From: Ehretia macrophylla
Taxonomy: Eukaryota; Streptophyta; Magnoliopsida; Boraginales; Ehretiaceae
Reading direction: 5' to 3'
Length of the DNA: 64,000 nt
Assembly: GCA_037974665.1 (NCBI GenBank)
Contig: CM075766.1
Coordinates: forward strand, 52,212,569-52,276,568
The translations under genes and the position numbers were made by a program. The notes below the pieces were generated by a model, which saw only the letters and a list, made by a program, of their open reading frames with translations, was not told the DNA's origin and did not search any database. Each line of letters opens with the position of its first letter. The stretch's first letter is position 1. This document shows, in pieces, positions 36,257 to 47,774 of the stretch.

Positions 36257-36509
36257 AATAAGCATCGGCTAACTTTGTGCCAGCTGCCGCAGTAATACAG
36301 AGGATGCAAGCCTTATTCGGAATGATTGGGCCTAAAGCATCTATAGGTGGCTTTTTAAATCAAATCCCAGGGCTCAACCCTAGATAGGCAGTAGAAACTA
36401 CCAAGCTGGAGTACGGTAGGGGCAGAGGGATTTTCAGGTGGAGCGGTGAAATGCATAGAGATCGAAAAGAAGAGCAACGGCGAAAGCACTCTGCTGGGCC
36501 GACACTAAG
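36257..36509 (+). pseudogene. rrn16: Decayed plastid-type 16S rRNA fragment
   Basis: About 250 bases read like the central part of plastid (cyanobacterial-type) 16S rRNA. AATAAGCATCGGCTAACT is followed by the 530-loop region (GTGCCAGCTGCCGCAGTAAT), GGAATGATTGGGC, CAAATCCCAGGGCTCAACCC, CTACCAAGCTGGAGTACGG, GGTGGAGCGGTGAAATGC and CGAAAGCACTCTGCTGGGCC. Relative to the plastid gene as I know it there are scattered, mostly C-to-T and G-to-A type changes and a small gap. The plant mitochondrial 18S gene is different in this part, so the source is plastid. Neither the rest of 16S nor flanking plastid genes are seen. It is non-functional. Confidence 0.88.
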
Positions 36510-37417
36510 ACAAAGACGGGCTATCAAGAATATAGAGGATGTAGGATGGTCAGTTGGTTAGATCTATTATGGATCGTAGATGGATGGTAGTTGGAGTCTC
36601 AGTTGCCAATTATTCAGTGCCAGTAGGATAAGGAGTAGTTGCCTATGCTTCAAGATGAAAGAGTAGTTGCCCAGCCAATTTCTTTTCACCTCCAAAGTCA
36701 GAACTCTTTCGCTAATAATAGAGTTGCTTCGTTGCAATGGCGGACTAGGAAATATAGAAAAAGAAAGCCAGTAAGGTGTTTACAAGCTTGTTTGATAGAA
36801 TAGGTCAAGGGTAAACTTTAAGTTCCACCAATCCGCTTACTAAGGAGCTTAAGGTGTCAAAGAAAAGGAGCTAAGGAGTTGATAGATAAAGTTCCAAGTT
36901 GATGAGATCAAAAACAAATTTGTCCCAAAGAAAAAAGCCTAGTTGTAGTAGACAAAGATGGTCACCTAGGATAGGCAGACAAACCTGAACCTTAGAAAGT
37001 AACCGGTAGAGACGCTACGGGAGAACCGCCTAGGATGGCATAAGAGACTCGATCATCTCTTTCTTCAATGTGGGTTTATGCATTTGTGTTTTGAATCGGT
37101 CAAAGGTTCAAATAGGAGATGTTTAGCCAGTACAAGCAGTGTTTGGATCACCCATTCAGACTTGGAGTGGAGTAGCCAGGAAGAGGCACCGACGAGGGAC
37201 AGATTGAATAGAAGCTGAGAGATTCACCTGCAGGGACGCGCTTCGGTCAAAGGCCTTGGCTGACTTACGATCTACGCGAAGCTCCACCTTCTGAGGGGAA
37301 CTAGGTAGACAGATTTTGTGGTATTTACTTTCGTGTTTGGAGTAGGTGATAATGAGGAACAACAAGGAGATGGATTTTTAGCCAAAATAGTGTGGTGTGG
37401 GTAGCCTCCCCCAATCA
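36510..37417. other. Organelle-like DNA between 16S piece and tandem duplication
   Basis: About 0.9 kb of the same mitochondrial-like style. No gene recognised; the open frame 37156-37365 (minus) has no known motif. Confidence 0.5.
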
Positions 37418-37619
37418 AGCGTAGTGATCACTGAACGATTTCTTCCAATGCTTATTATAAATATTCTTGGATGATATAGATGGTAGGAACAATGTAGCGG
37501 ATTCTTCATCTGCACTGGAAAACTGGCATCTTAGAAAGAAAAGAAACTGAAAAGGTTCGCCATCGTGGCAGAAACTAAAGAGGTTGGGTAGTCACTAATA
37601 ATAATAGTATGCCTGCAAA

Positions 37620-37707
37620 GTTATGAAGTAAGTTGACTGATAAGGAGAGGTGTGAAATAAGTCGACTGATAAGGAAAGGTATGAAGTAAGTCGACCGATA
37701 GGGAGAG
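37620..37707 (+). repeat. 3 x 29-30-bp tandem repeat, copy 1
   Basis: Three units of the form GTATGAAGTAAGTCGACTGA + TAAGGAGAG lie at 37620-37649, 37650-37678 and 37679-37707. The same triple repeat is in copy 2 of the large duplication. Confidence 0.9.
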
Positions 37708-37806
37708 GTTCGAATTCGCGTAAGTATTGGTCAGATATCGTCGTTGTAGCGCTAGTTCGAGGAGAAGTGCTATCGTCCCCACAAGGGAGGTTAGAAAGAT
37801 GGTCAA

Positions 37807-38010
37807 TTGGCCTCTTCGTATATGTACGATAAGAACACTACCTTTAGTTATGTTGGCGAGGTGGGGAACATCTATTTCAGGAAAAGAAGGGCAAGAAGAA
37901 AGCGGCCATTTCCCGGGGTAAGACTCAGAAAGAAGTTACTGCCTCGGGAACCCTACATAAGACGAATACACTATTACAGGGGGTGGGATCCTAAATCTAC
38001 TTTAGACTAG
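37807..38010 (+). CDS. Hypothetical 67-codon basic open frame
   Basis: An ATG-started frame of 67 codons with a strongly basic middle (FRKRRARRKRPF, VRLRKKLLP) and the end RGWDPKSTLD. The counterpart at 50965-51168 in the duplicated copy has the same length with about nine amino-acid changes. That many replacements argue against strong selection on the protein. I do not recognise the product; the basic character would suit a nucleic-acid or ribosome-binding fragment, but nothing else supports that. Confidence 0.25.
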   Translation: MASSYMYDKNTTFSYVGEVGNIYFRKRRARRKRPFPGVRLRKKLLPREPYIRRIHYYRGWDPKSTLD

Positions 38011-39762
38011 CTTTACATTACGAAACACCACTCATGGAGTTCGAGGGAAGAACCCACAACCCGATCTATGGCCGAATAGTAACACGTACGTAAGCATACA
38101 CACTTCAAGCAGAACTCAAAGCAATCATAGCGTTGATCCCCTTACCTATATAGCCATTCTTGTAGATCCGGGCGTTGCGTGGGTGTTTTGCAAGATCTCA
38201 ATTTCAGTTTGTATAGTGGATCAAACAAACATGTGTTCAGCTTGATTCGTTGGTGCAGTCGCTTCGTCATCTTATGATTTGAAACTCGATTCCACCTACA
38301 CAAACAACGTGGTTGTTGCTTGGTGAGTCCTTTCGTTTGCTTTATGTGCTCCTTCAGTTTTTTAGTAGTAAGATCTGGCCTTTGGTTTTAAGATTGAATA
38401 AGTAGTCAGCCTGTGCTTTAACGACAGCATTCCAAGAAGAAACCTCTGATTCCGAAAAGGTTTACTTTATAGGCTAGTGAATGAGCTAAGTAGTTCGGAA
38501 CCTTCCTAATTATGTATTATACCAGGAGACTCTATAATCTTCCCTTTTCTTCATTTCGGGACACAGGGAAAAGAAAGCCTTTTTCCCTATTCCTTTCTAG
38601 ATGACATAGGGAGCTACTTTAATGGAATTTCTTTATTTAGGGGGTACGGATGATCCTTTCCCCGCTTATTCCCTTATGTAATTGTTGTGACTGATCTTGC
38701 TGCATTCGAGAGTTTAGAAGTTGAGATTGAATCCACTGACTTCAAGACCCGATCATACGAATTTTCCTATTTCCAAGTCGATACGACCAGACTCTGATCC
38801 CTCTACCGAAGCCAAAAGTGGAAAAGAAAAAGAGGCTTGAAGACCTAAAGTCGATCTGCGATATAGGAGTACTCCGCCGGGGAGCTGCACCAAGGGAATG
38901 ACCGGGCAAGTGCTATGATCAGAGCCAAGCAATCGCGGGACTGTTGCATGTATTCCTTTTTCTCTATACCCAAGGTTCTTAAATAAATATTAAGCCATGA
39001 TTCATAAGAAACATCTAAACTTCCAGTCTCAAGAGAGGGGGCAGCTTCATACCCTCAAACTGAACCCCGTGTGACTCTCTAGCTTGCGTTTGCTAACTGA
39101 AATGATCTGTCATCCAAGCTAACTTCACTTCTTTCCTAATCAGATTCTAGGGTGCTAGGATGTCCACGTAGGGTCATCTGTCCTATCCCCACTTTCTGTC
39201 ATACCAGTGCACCATACTCTCTTACCAAACTATGTTCTAAAGAGAGTATTTTCTGGCAACATAGTCTGTTTTGAGCGCCCATAGATGTCGAACCTCTTGA
39301 ACAACTTCCAATAAATGATTTAGAGGTCACCCGGGCTAGCCCGGATCCGTCTCAAATGCTTACGAAGAAGAAAAAGTCTCCGCTCACTCAGTGGCTAAAC
39401 CCGAAGTAGTGTAGCAAGACCTTCTATCCCTCAATTGAGGTCAAACTTCTCCATTTACCTATTGTTTGTTGGACCCGATTTCGTAGACAATTGTTTGTCT
39501 GCCATTTCCCAAAAGAACTAGCCATTGGATATCTTGAATAGGAGACAGAAGGAAGTGACATCGTGCCCTAAGGCTTGACCGGCTAACCCGAACAAAGCAC
39601 CCTAATAAAGGAAAAAGGCATTTAGGACATCAATCCTAAGAGGGAAGAAATCTGGCACGAGTGAGATGTCACTTATTAAAGCTAAAGCCAGAAGAAAAGA
39701 TGCCAAGATCCATAAGCACTCCTAAGGCTTGGTGAGCTAGGTTTAGTGACTGGGGTGGACTT

Positions 39763-39954
39763 CTATTCTATACGATAGCACCAGTCCCCTTCCTCTTCCG
39801 ATTGATTGATGGAGATGGGGTTAAGGAAAGATAAGAGGAGCGCACGCCTTTGATAGTCAAATAAGGAAGTTGATGTAATAGGATTGATTTTTTGGGATTT
39901 CCAAAAAATGCCGCACCCGCTTTTGTTCAATTGCACCCTTCTCTCGCGAACCAT
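39763..39954 (-). CDS. Hypothetical 63-codon open frame
   Basis: Minus-strand frame starting MVRERRVQLNKSGCGIFWKS and ending EEEGDWCYRIE. The same frame exists at 52947-53138 in copy 2 at equal length. No known domain is seen. It could be a piece of an unrecognised mitochondrial reading frame or chance. Confidence 0.2.
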   Translation of the reverse strand: MVRERRVQLNKSGCGIFWKSQKINPITSTSLFDYQRRALLLSFLNPISINQSEEEGDWCYRIE

Positions 39955-42192
39955 ACTATCCTGGTAGGTGTAACGTATGGTCCTAGAATAAAGGACCTTC
40001 CCTCATAGGACGAAAAGCTTGCTTTTTTACCCCCACTCATTACCTTGGCTATTATAGCTTCAATTCAAAATAGAACTCTTTCCCTCTGTCCATCCCTTTA
40101 TCTAATAAGGGGCAGCCAACATTCGTTTTGTTGTCATGATCGTTAGTGCATTCATAAGGCGGCTCAAACAAAAGCAGGATTGGCTCATCGAACACAAACC
40201 ATGTCATAACTATATTCCTTGCCGACCGATCTTCTCTAAAGCATGCCTATCTGGGCACACTGATTGGGATTACCTTATCGTAAGTAAATCATTACCTTTC
40301 TTATAGAATGCTTGTGAAACCCCACTTTCCTGCTTATCTCGTTTTACGTGCTACACCTCATTTTGCGTGCATATGATCTGTTTATGTCCTATAGGACCTA
40401 GAAAGTTATAATTTTGATGTCAATACTCCTAATACGTGCTAAATGTGCATTCATGAAATTTTTATCAAAAACGGAGTCAGAAATTTTATCGTCGATTTTT
40501 AGTGAATAGTATTTTCAAAACACGTCCGCTAAAATTTTGAAACTGGTCTTTTTAACCCTTCTAGACCTAGTCAACGGACTTTAATAGACCTGTGTTTGAT
40601 GAAAACGGTTTTAAAACCGGCTTAAGAATTTATTAGGGTTTTTACACCGACTTTTGCAAAAATCGAGTTTTAAGCCGATTCGGGTGAAATTGTTGGATTG
40701 TAAAACTTCTTGTCACCTAAAAATAATCCACTTGAGCTATCTTAGGAGTTGCATTTTTGTTTTGAGCAAGAAGATAGTTAAAATGCATTTAAAAGACAAG
40801 ATAATGATTTAAAGGACTAAATATTACTTTGACTTTGCATTTTATTTATTTGACCAAACTTTAAATTGCATATAGTCATCAACACACACTAAGCAAAGCA
40901 CAAAACACACTCCAATTGCACACACAAGGCCGAGAGAAAGAAGGAGAAAAAGCCAAAGAGATTTTCAAGGTTTTTCAATCAATTTTTCAAAGAAAAACTT
41001 GGTTTTTTGTCCGTAGAACTTCACACCAACTTGGATTCTTCTTGTTGGGCACGCATAGCACGCATTCCTAGGCTTATATCGCATCAAAGGTGAGAGAAAA
41101 ATTATGGATCTCAAAATGTCATTTTTATACTTTTGCTCATAAATGAAAATTTAACCGTTAGAATTGAAATCTGATGATAGATTATTTCTCCTTGCATGCT
41201 AGGGATCATTTTGATGCAATACTACGAATTTCTGTCGGATGTAGCATAATATTTATTTTTCGGGTATTTAATTTTGATTAAAATGTTCAAAGTTGAATTA
41301 AATGAGTTGTGTTGATCGAAATTGATTGCCGTCGATTTTTAAATACTTGATAATTACGTGTTAGCGCTGTTGTAATGCCGAATTTTCGATTACATTGTTC
41401 GTGTGAAAATCCGGAAAATCCAGCCAATACATCCTAGGGTTTTAGGGTTATCGGGCATGATTTGGAGGTGTTCTGGTGGATTTCCGAGAGGGCTAATGTA
41501 GTAGGTTGAATGGGTGAGTGATAGAAACTGATTTGGCAATGTTTGGATTAGTATATTGTAAGTTATGAATTTTAGAAGTTTAGGTTGTCATTCTTTAATT
41601 TCTTGAACGATGCCTTTAGACGATTGGGTTGTGTTTGAGTGTTGAATGGTGAGTTGTTGATGAGTAATTTAGGGTTTAATTGCGTATATAATGCATGTCC
41701 AGTTAGATGGCCTACTTTGTCATCTAACTTCGTTGTTTGTTGTTTAATTAAATATTGATGTTATATTGATATTATTGATTGATTATTATTGAGTTCGGGA
41801 ATCGGGCACTTTCGTTGCTGATCTCCCAATTGATTGATTGATGATTGATGATGATTATGGAGTCTTGGTATGTGTGTGCCACCTCTCGGGCAGCGTTGGG
41901 CTGTCGGGTTAATAACGGCATGACTGCCATAGGCTACCCCAGCTCGCATGACGGAGGTGTCATGGAGGGAGGGGCTAGTGAGGTACCTCGGGTGCGTGAG
42001 TAATGGGGAGTTATAAGAAGAACGGTTGAGATCGTGATGGCGTTTGGAGCTACACCAAATAGAGTATCCTTTATTGATTGGTTATATAGCTATGTGATGA
42101 TAGTATTATTTGTGTTATTGTGTGTTTACTGACTCAAAGGATTATTCCAAGGAGTTTAGTAGACCTTGCTCGAGATCTATCGGATCCTCACT

Positions 42193-42212
42193 GGGCTTAT
42201 GTATATAAGCTC
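42193..42212 (+). promoter_or_regulatory. Conserved LTR inverted repeat (E5 5' LTR)
   Basis: Arms GGGCTTAT and ATAAGCTC around four bases; one G-T pair, the rest Watson-Crick. TATATAAG overlaps the right arm, so a TATA-box role is an alternative. Confidence 0.65.
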
Positions 42213-42227
42213 ACTCTCTATTATTGC

Positions 42228-42329
42228 ATGCTTACAGGTGTTGCAGAGCCGGATTACGGGTACGTTCCTCCTTAGGAGGAAAATGTGCCTTACGTGGACG
42301 AGTCATATGTTCCTGAGTCTTATCCATGA
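42228..42329 (+). other. Acidic LTR frame, E5 5' LTR copy
   Basis: Counterpart of 49634-49735, with the same 102-base extent from ATG to TGA and the same conserved centre (VPYVDES). This copy is not whole. See the 3' LTR copy for the description. Confidence 0.5.
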
Positions 42330-42756
42330 TTTTATGTTGTTTAATATCATGTACATTAGCTTAGTAGACTTTTATATGCTTTATGGTTCTTATTGTAATA
42401 GATGTAGAAAAGATGATGATCCAAATGATGTTAACTTAGTGGCTTTCTTTTGTCTATGGTTAAGTTGTTAGATGGGTCTCAACTTATTTTTGAAATGTAT
42501 GATAAGGTTGAGGTATTATATGTTATGTTGGAGCGGAGGCAGATAACGAAGACTGATTATTGTATATTACGGTTATGTTGTGTGTTGTTATGCTATTGAG
42601 GAGTTGTTGTTTGTATGGTTATAGAATTGGATGTTTAATGTTATTAATGAGGTTGGTTTAGAACCTCAGAAATCTATTTACTGTCGTTATGCTGCCGAAA
42701 TTCCGTTGCGTCCTGACTGATTGTAGGTGGGGTCGAGTTGGGACGTGACATTTAAG

Positions 42757-42770
42757 TAGTATCACAGCGC
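42757..42770 (+). other. Primer-site-like sequence of E5
   Basis: GTAGTATCACAGCG, six bases after the 5' LTR, resembles the plant initiator-Met tRNA primer site imperfectly. Position fits; the match is weaker than in E1, E3 and E4. Confidence 0.6.
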
Positions 42771-42849
42771 ATGTTAGTTGTTAGCCGGGGTATTCTCGGA
42801 ATGTGGGTAAAGGTCTTAGCATGAAATATGTTTGAAAAGAAAGAAAAGT

Positions 42850-43015
42850 GAAATATGTATTGGTATGATTAAATGATTAAGTGATTATGTGATTTAAGTG
42901 CTTATGTGATTATGTGATCAATTTGCTTATGTGATTGAAACTTATGTGATCTATGTGCTTTATATGAGTTTGTTGTTTATGTGTTAAAAGTTGTATATAA
43001 TCTGTTTATGTGCTA
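42850..43015 (+). repeat. E5 leader with loose TTATGTGATT repeats
   Basis: Between primer site and gag the leader repeats the theme TTATGTGATT or CTTATGTGAT many times, loosely spaced by 0-10 bases. The leaders of E3 and E4 are also repeat-rich but with other motifs. No gene is seen. Confidence 0.7.
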
Positions 43016-43044
43016 TAAACTGTGCTAACTCTTTGATTAGTACG

Positions 43045-46000
43045 ATGGCCGGTAGACCGAGGACTCGTGGTAGGCCCGAGATTGTAGATGAGGTCCCTGG
43101 TAATGTGGCACAGGGCAGTGATGGGGGTGATGGCAGGTTAGGGGCAGCAATGGATCGGATTGCTGATTTGATGGCTAGGCAGGCCCAGTTGTTAGCAGGT
43201 CAGGCTGTTCAGACTCAGGCGTTGCAGGCTCAGATACAGAATGTACAGGGAGGTAATCACGGTCGAGATACTATGAAGGAGTTTCTGGGTACTATCCTCC
43301 TAGATTTTAGGGAGAGCCTGATGATAGGAAGGCCGAGTCGTGGATTAGTAAGTTAGAGAAAATTTTTGATTCTCTCGGGTACACTGATGAGAGGAAGGTG
43401 ACTTGTGCTGTCTATTTGCTTGATGATGAGGCAGAAGATACCTTTCTGACTGCTTTTAGGGATAAGTATGTCCCGAGGGTTGCACGGGAAAGGAGAAAGG
43501 CTGAGTTCTTGTCTTTGGTACAGGGGGATTCTACTGTGGCTCAGTATGAGGCTACATTCACTAGGTTGTCCCGATATGCACTGGAGTTTGTAGCTGTGGA
43601 GGAGAGGAAGACCCGTAGATTTATGTTGGGATTGAGGCCCGAGATTCAGGATGCAATGGCTCTGAATCGCTATGATATCTTTACTGAGGCTTTTGATGCA
43701 GCTTCTAGGTTAGAGAAGAGGAAAGTGGATCATATTGTCTCCAGTCAGCCTAGTAAGAGGCCGTATCAGCCACAGGGCCAGCAGGTTATATATAGGCCTC
43801 TAGTACAGCAGGTTGTCTACAGGCCACCAGCCCAGCAGAGTTCTTATAGGCCACAAGGTCAGCAGAGTTACTATTGGCCTCAGTTTCAGCAGAGGCCATA
43901 TCAGGTTCAGACTCAGTATAGGCCAGCCCAGTCTCAGGGTCAGTACAGGCCTAGTGTGGTGAGACCTCAGCAGCAGGCTGTATCAGCTGCTTCATCAGCT
44001 TCTGGTTCTTCTAGGGGCAGTGTTAGTGCCACATCATCGCAGTGTAATTACTGCAAGCGCCCAGGGCATGTGGAGTCCGACTGTAGGGTAAAGGCAAGGA
44101 CATGTTTAGGTTGTGGTAGCATCGAGCATAGGGCGAAGGATTGCCCTAGATATGCGAGGACTGAGGGTCGAGCAGCGACTCAGGGTTACCAGGGTAGGCC
44201 TACAGGCAGTGTACCACAGCAGCAGCGGGTTCAGGCTCGGGCTTATGCAGTTGATATGGAGGAGATGCCTGAGGAGACTGCAGTGGTGGAAGGTAACTTC
44301 CTTATACTTGATCAACTTGTTAAAGTGTTGATTGATTCTGGTGCTACGCATTCTTTCATTACTCCTGCTTGTGTGCAACGTGTTAAATTGCAACCTGAAA
44401 GATTGCCTTTTGTGGTTGAGATTAGTACATCTTTGACTGATAAGTATGTTACTGGCTTAGTATGTAAGGATTGTATAATACATGTTAAGGGAAATAATTT
44501 TCCTTCGGACCTTATTTTATTTCTTATCCGGGGGTATGATGTTATTCTGGGTATGGATTGGCTTTCTAAGTATGATGCCCAATTGAACTGTAGAACCAAG
44601 GTAGTACAGTTTTGATTGCCGGATCAGCCAGTAGTAGAAGTAGTGGGTAACCGGGGTGCTAAGACGAGTTTTGTTATCTCAGCAACTAAAGCCGTTAAGT
44701 TGGTGAGTAAGGGGTGTTCGGGTTATCTAGCTTATTTGATCAACAAGCCATCTGATAAGCTACAGCTAGAGGAAGTCCCTATTATCCGGGAATATCCTAA
44801 TGTATTTCCCAAGGAGTTGCCAGGGTTGCCGCCAGAGAGGGATATAGAGTTTGTGATTAATCTTGTTCCCAGTACTCAACCTATTTCTAAATCGGCGTAC
44901 CGGATGGCACCATCTGAGTTGAAGGAGTTGAAGACTCAGTTACAGGAGTTATTGAAGAAAGGATTCATTCAGCAGAGTTCTTCACCTTGGGGAGCTCCTG
45001 TTTTATTTGTGAAGAAGAAGGATGGTACTTTGAGATTGTGTATTGATTACCGTGGTTTGAATCAGGTGACCATCAAGAATAAATATCCTTTGCCACTGAT
45101 TGATGAGTTGTTTGATCAACTTCAGGGAGCCAAAGTCTATTCTAAATTTGATTTGAGGCAGGGGTATTATCAGCTTCGGATTCGTACGGAGGATGTTCCG
45201 AAGTCTGCCTTCAGGACTCGGTACGGGCATTATGAGTTTGTTGTTATGCCCTTTGGTTTGACTAATGCACCGGCAGCATTCATGGATCTTATGCATCGAG
45301 TCTTTTAGCCGTACTTGGACCAGTTCGTGGTGATTTTTATTGATGATATCTTGGTCTATTCTAAATCTGAATCGGAGCACGAGCAACATCCACGGCTTGT
45401 ATTAGAGAAGTTGCAGGAGTATCAGTTGTTTGCCAAGTTCAGCAAATGTGAATTTTGGCTGCAACGGATTTCTTTTCTTGGCCATGTTATTACACAGAGC
45501 GGTATTTCTATAGATCCCACTAAGATTGAATCGGTGATGTCTTGGAAGCGGCCAGAGAGTGTTACTAATGTCCGTAGCTTTCTTGGCTTGGCGGGTTATT
45601 ACCGTAGGTTTGTCAAGGACTTCTCGAAGATTGCGGGGCCACTGTCTAAGTTGACTCAGAAACAGACTATCTTTAATTGGGATGAGAAGTGTGAGAGTGG
45701 GTTTCAGGAGTTGAAAAAGAGGTTGACTACCGCTCCAGTACTTGCTCTACCAGAGGGGACCGATAATATGGTCATTTACAGCGATGCATCCAAGGAGGGC
45801 TTGGGATGTGTTCTTATGCAGGATGGCCGAGTTATTGCCTATGCTTCTCGAAAGTTGAAACCTTATGAAGAAAATTATTCAACTCATGATCTTGAGTTGG
45901 CAGCAGTTGTCTTTGCACTCAAGAAGTGGCGTCATTATATGTGGGGAAGTAAGTTTGAAATTTTCACTGATCATAAGAGTCTGAAGTACTTGTTCTCACA

Positions 46001-47774
46001 GAAGGAGTTGAATATGCGCCAGCGAAGGTGGATGGAGCTTCTTGGAGATTATAATTGTTCTATCAATTATCTGCCTGGAAAGGCAAATGTTGTGGCAGAT
46101 GCTCTCAGCCGGAAGGCTAGTATTTCTTGTTTGGCTGTCAAGAAGCGGGAGGTTCTTGAGGAGTTTAGTTATTGGAGACCAGAGTTGACTCAGGTTGGAG
46201 TGATGTGTTCACATCTCCGTATTCATCCTTTATTATTGTCTCAGATCAGGGAAGCTCAGCAACTTGATGTTAAACTTCAGAAGATCAAGGATCAGATCAC
46301 GGGTGATCAGTCTGACTTCAAACTGCATGAGGACGGTATTCTTCAGTTTCGGAACAGGGTTTGTATTCCCGATGAACCGGGCTTGAGGCGAGGTATTCTG
46401 GAGGAAGCTCATAATTCTAAATATACTATTAATCCCGGTGGAACCAAGATGTATCGGGATTTGAAGCAACATTACTGGTGGAACAACATGAAGAGAGAGG
46501 TTGCTCAGTTTGTGTCTAGATGTTTAACTTGTCAGAGAGTGAAAGCCGAGCATCAATGACCTGCAGGTTTGCTTCAGCCGTTGGCTATACCAGAGTGGAA
46601 ATGGGAGCATATTACGATGGACTTCGTCACTGGGTTGCCTAGATCACCGAGGGGTAATGATGCAGTTTGGGTTGTCGTGGATCGTTCGACGAAGACAGCT
46701 CATTTTATTGCAATGAGGATGGGAGATGAGGTTACAAAGTTGACGGACCTCTATCTGGATCAGATTGTTAGACTTCACGGTATTCCCTCTAGTATTGTCT
46801 CTGATCGAGATCCTCGATTTACTTCTCGTTTGTGGGAGAAACTTCAGGAGACCTTAGGTACTCAGTTGAACTTCAATACCGCGTATCATCCACAGACCAA
46901 CGGTCAGTCTGAGCGGACTATTCAGATTCTGGAAGATATTCTTAGGGCTTGTGTTCTGGACTTCGGGAAGAACTGGGAGAAACATCTATCACTTTCCGAG
47001 TTTGCCTATAACAATAGTTATCAAGCTACTATTGGGATGGCGCCTTTCGCAGCTCTTTACGGTCGTAAGTGCCGTTCACCTTTATATTGGGACGAGGTAG
47101 GAGAGATGAAGACTGTTGATCCGACTATTATGCTAGAACTTCTTGAGAAGATTGAGAATGTTCAGTTAATCAGGCAGAGAATGCTTACGGCGCAGAGTAG
47201 ATTCAAGAGTTATGCTGATAAGCGTCGTCGAGACTTGGAGTTTGCAGTTGGAGATTGGGTTTTATTGAGATTGTCTCCTCGAAAGGGGTTTGCTCGTTAT
47301 GGTAAAGGTGGAAAGCTGAGTCCGAGATTTGTTGGGCCGTTTGAGATTACTGGCAGGGTTGGTAAGTTGGCATATCGGTTGGCTTTACCGGAGAACTTCT
47401 CTAATGTCCACGATATGTTTCACGTGTCTAATTTGCGGAAATATAATCCGGATCCTTCTCATATTCTTGAGCCAGAGCCGTTACAGCTTCGAGAGAATTT
47501 GACTTATGACGAGCGTCCGATTCGTATTCTAGATCAGATGGACCGAGAGTTGAGGTCGAAGAGGATTCCGATGGTTAAGGTGTTGTGGAAGCATCACGGC
47601 ATTGAGGAAGCTACGTGGGAGAGACGAGATCAGATGCAGCAGCAATACCCAGATCTATTCCGCACATCAAGTAAGAATTTCGAGGACGAAATTTCTATAA
47701 GGTGGGAGAATGTGAAACCCCACTTTCCTTCTTATCTCGTTTTACGTGCTATACCTCGTTTTACGTGCATATGA
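43045..47774 (+). pseudogene. E5 gag-pol region
   Basis: Gag begins MAGRPRTRGRPEIVDEVPGN. A Q/Y/P-rich linker (about 43750-43970) precedes two zinc knuckles (CNYCKRPGHVESDC, CLGCGSIEHRAKDC; 44040-44145). Protease is near 44320-44370 ([16 protein letters not shown]). Reverse transcriptase is about 44830-45400 ([25 protein letters not shown]). RNase H is about 45770-46120 ([35 protein letters not shown]). The integrase zinc domain is about 46400-46560 and its core 46600-46990 ([28 protein letters not shown]). The GPY/F-like part is near 47320-47440 and a chromodomain-like end near 47510-47660 (VLWKHHGIEEATWERR). The frame runs through the polypurine tract about 60 bases into the 3' LTR, as do the E6 frames. 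It is broken in about four places. It was probably a chromatin-targeting chromovirus when active. Confidence 0.93.
47699..47710 (+). other. Polypurine tract of E5
   Basis: AAGGTGGGAGAA directly before TGTGAAACC of the 3' LTR. Here the tract lies inside the pol reading frame. Confidence 0.75.

Larger units (their letters stand above)
37418..40312 (+). repeat. 3.3-kb tandem duplication, copy 1 (left part)
   Basis: This stretch matches 50576-53490 at a constant offset of 13158 in the first part, with scattered differences. It begins at AGCGTAG-TGATCACTGAACG and is interrupted by E5 after TTATAGAATGC; the copy resumes at 50157. In copy 2 the text TTATAGAATGCCCAAGTGGG is continuous (about 53487-53506), so copy 2 preserves the empty site. 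Confidence 0.9.
40313..42750 (+). repeat. E5 5' LTR
   Basis: 2438 bp. In order: the TGTGAAACCCCACTTTCC start; a leader with AAGGCCGAGAGAAAGAAGG near 40927; a donor-like AAAGGTGAGAG at 41087-41097, with no ATG between 40861 and this point; the GGGCAGCGTTGGGCTGTCGG block near 41888; the inverted repeat at 42193-42212; the acceptor-like CTTACAG at 42231-42237; the acidic frame at 42228-42329; and the end GAGTTGGGACGTGACA. Confidence 0.93.

Noticed and set aside
36257-36509. Functional rRNA gene, or mitochondrial 18S
   Set aside because: Only a short piece, with many changes, and the text follows the plastid gene, not mitochondrial 18S.
37700-37720. GGTTCGAATTC as a tRNA T-loop in the organelle-like DNA
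   Set aside because: No acceptor or anticodon stem can be formed around it; it lies at the edge of the 29-bp repeats.
44106-46472. Minus-strand open frames across E5 gag-pol
   Set aside because: Antisense shadows of real pol domains.
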